Below, piece after piece: positions 21,814 to 21,833 of a DNA stretch of 21,833 nucleotides (position 1 is the first letter of the stretch; each line of letters begins with the position of its first letter). Origin of the DNA: Cellvibrionales bacterium (lineage in GTDB: Bacteria; Pseudomonadota; Gammaproteobacteria; Pseudomonadales; JAHEGP01). A program made the position numbers and the translations under genes. The notes beneath the pieces were generated by a model, which was given only the letters and a program-made list of their open reading frames with translations, was not told the DNA's origin and did no database searches. The stretch covers positions 1 through 21,833 of the forward strand of contig JAHEGP010000017.1 of assembly GCA_024645065.1 (NCBI GenBank), read 5' to 3'.

Positions 21814-21833
21814 TTAGGTTACACGCCCAAACA

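Noticed and set aside
21136..21833. LexA (SOS) box for the polB operon
   Set aside because: No CTGT-N8-ACAG-like sequence found in the intergenic or leader regions.
1..21833. Defence island, prophage, transposon or CRISPR system
   Set aside because: All intervals are accounted for by conserved housekeeping genes; no integrase, transposase, terminal repeats, spacer array or toxin-antitoxin pair was seen.

Overview
The window is a gene-dense stretch of a moderately GC-rich gammaproteobacterial chromosome. The gene order M23 peptidase - anmK - erpA - argC, a ponB/mrcB gene beside a TPR lipoprotein, and a class II ribonucleotide reductase split into two genes all recall Pseudomonas. The protein sequences look more like marine Cellvibrionales/Halieaceae-type relatives; that placement is inference, since no rRNA or other marker is present. 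There is no insertion sequence, prophage, CRISPR array, tRNA or rRNA.

Layout. 1-1.9 kb: the 3' end of an M23 murein peptidase gene, then anmK (cell-wall recycling), convergent with an erpA - exported DsrE-like pair. 2.2-4.2 kb (minus): argC and a one-TM coiled-coil protein, then erpA behind its own promoter, which overlaps an excellent IscR type 1 site. 4.3-7.8 kb (plus): a ClC-family anion channel/transporter with unusual pore residues, coupled to hemJ and hemL (tetrapyrrole synthesis). 7.9-11.2 kb (minus): split B12-dependent ribonucleotide reductase nrdJa-nrdJb, with two intercistronic hairpins, a long leader and two NrdR boxes. 11.2-13.4 kb: a divergent NudL-like Nudix hydrolase and a ModF-like double ABC ATPase. 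13.5-16.5 kb (minus): mrcB (PBP1b) and an LpoP-like activator lipoprotein. 16.6-17.6 kb: a PfkB/adenosine-kinase-like gene whose stop codon overlaps that of polB. 17.6-21.8 kb (minus): a probable operon of PCuAC copper chaperone - DUF2333 membrane protein - polB (DNA polymerase II).

The genes are mostly housekeeping: peptidoglycan synthesis and recycling, Fe-S and heme supply, arginine, dNTP supply and translesion/repair synthesis. The strongest regulatory calls are the IscR site at erpA and the paired NrdR boxes at nrdJa. The most unusual element is at the right edge. A six-copy 12-bp tandem repeat there lies inside a small open frame that would encode a peptide with a cysteine every fourth residue (CKDR repeats). 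This frame has a good ribosome-binding site and overlaps the predicted start of the PCuAC copper chaperone by 10 nt, so it is a candidate cysteine-rich, metal-sensing leader peptide. That role is a hypothesis.

Several starts were placed internal to the longest open frame because the ribosome-binding site or the signal peptide favours it (argC, nrdJa, dsrE-like, polB, PCuAC). Apart from the nrdJ upstream region, no gene-free stretch exceeds 300 bases.
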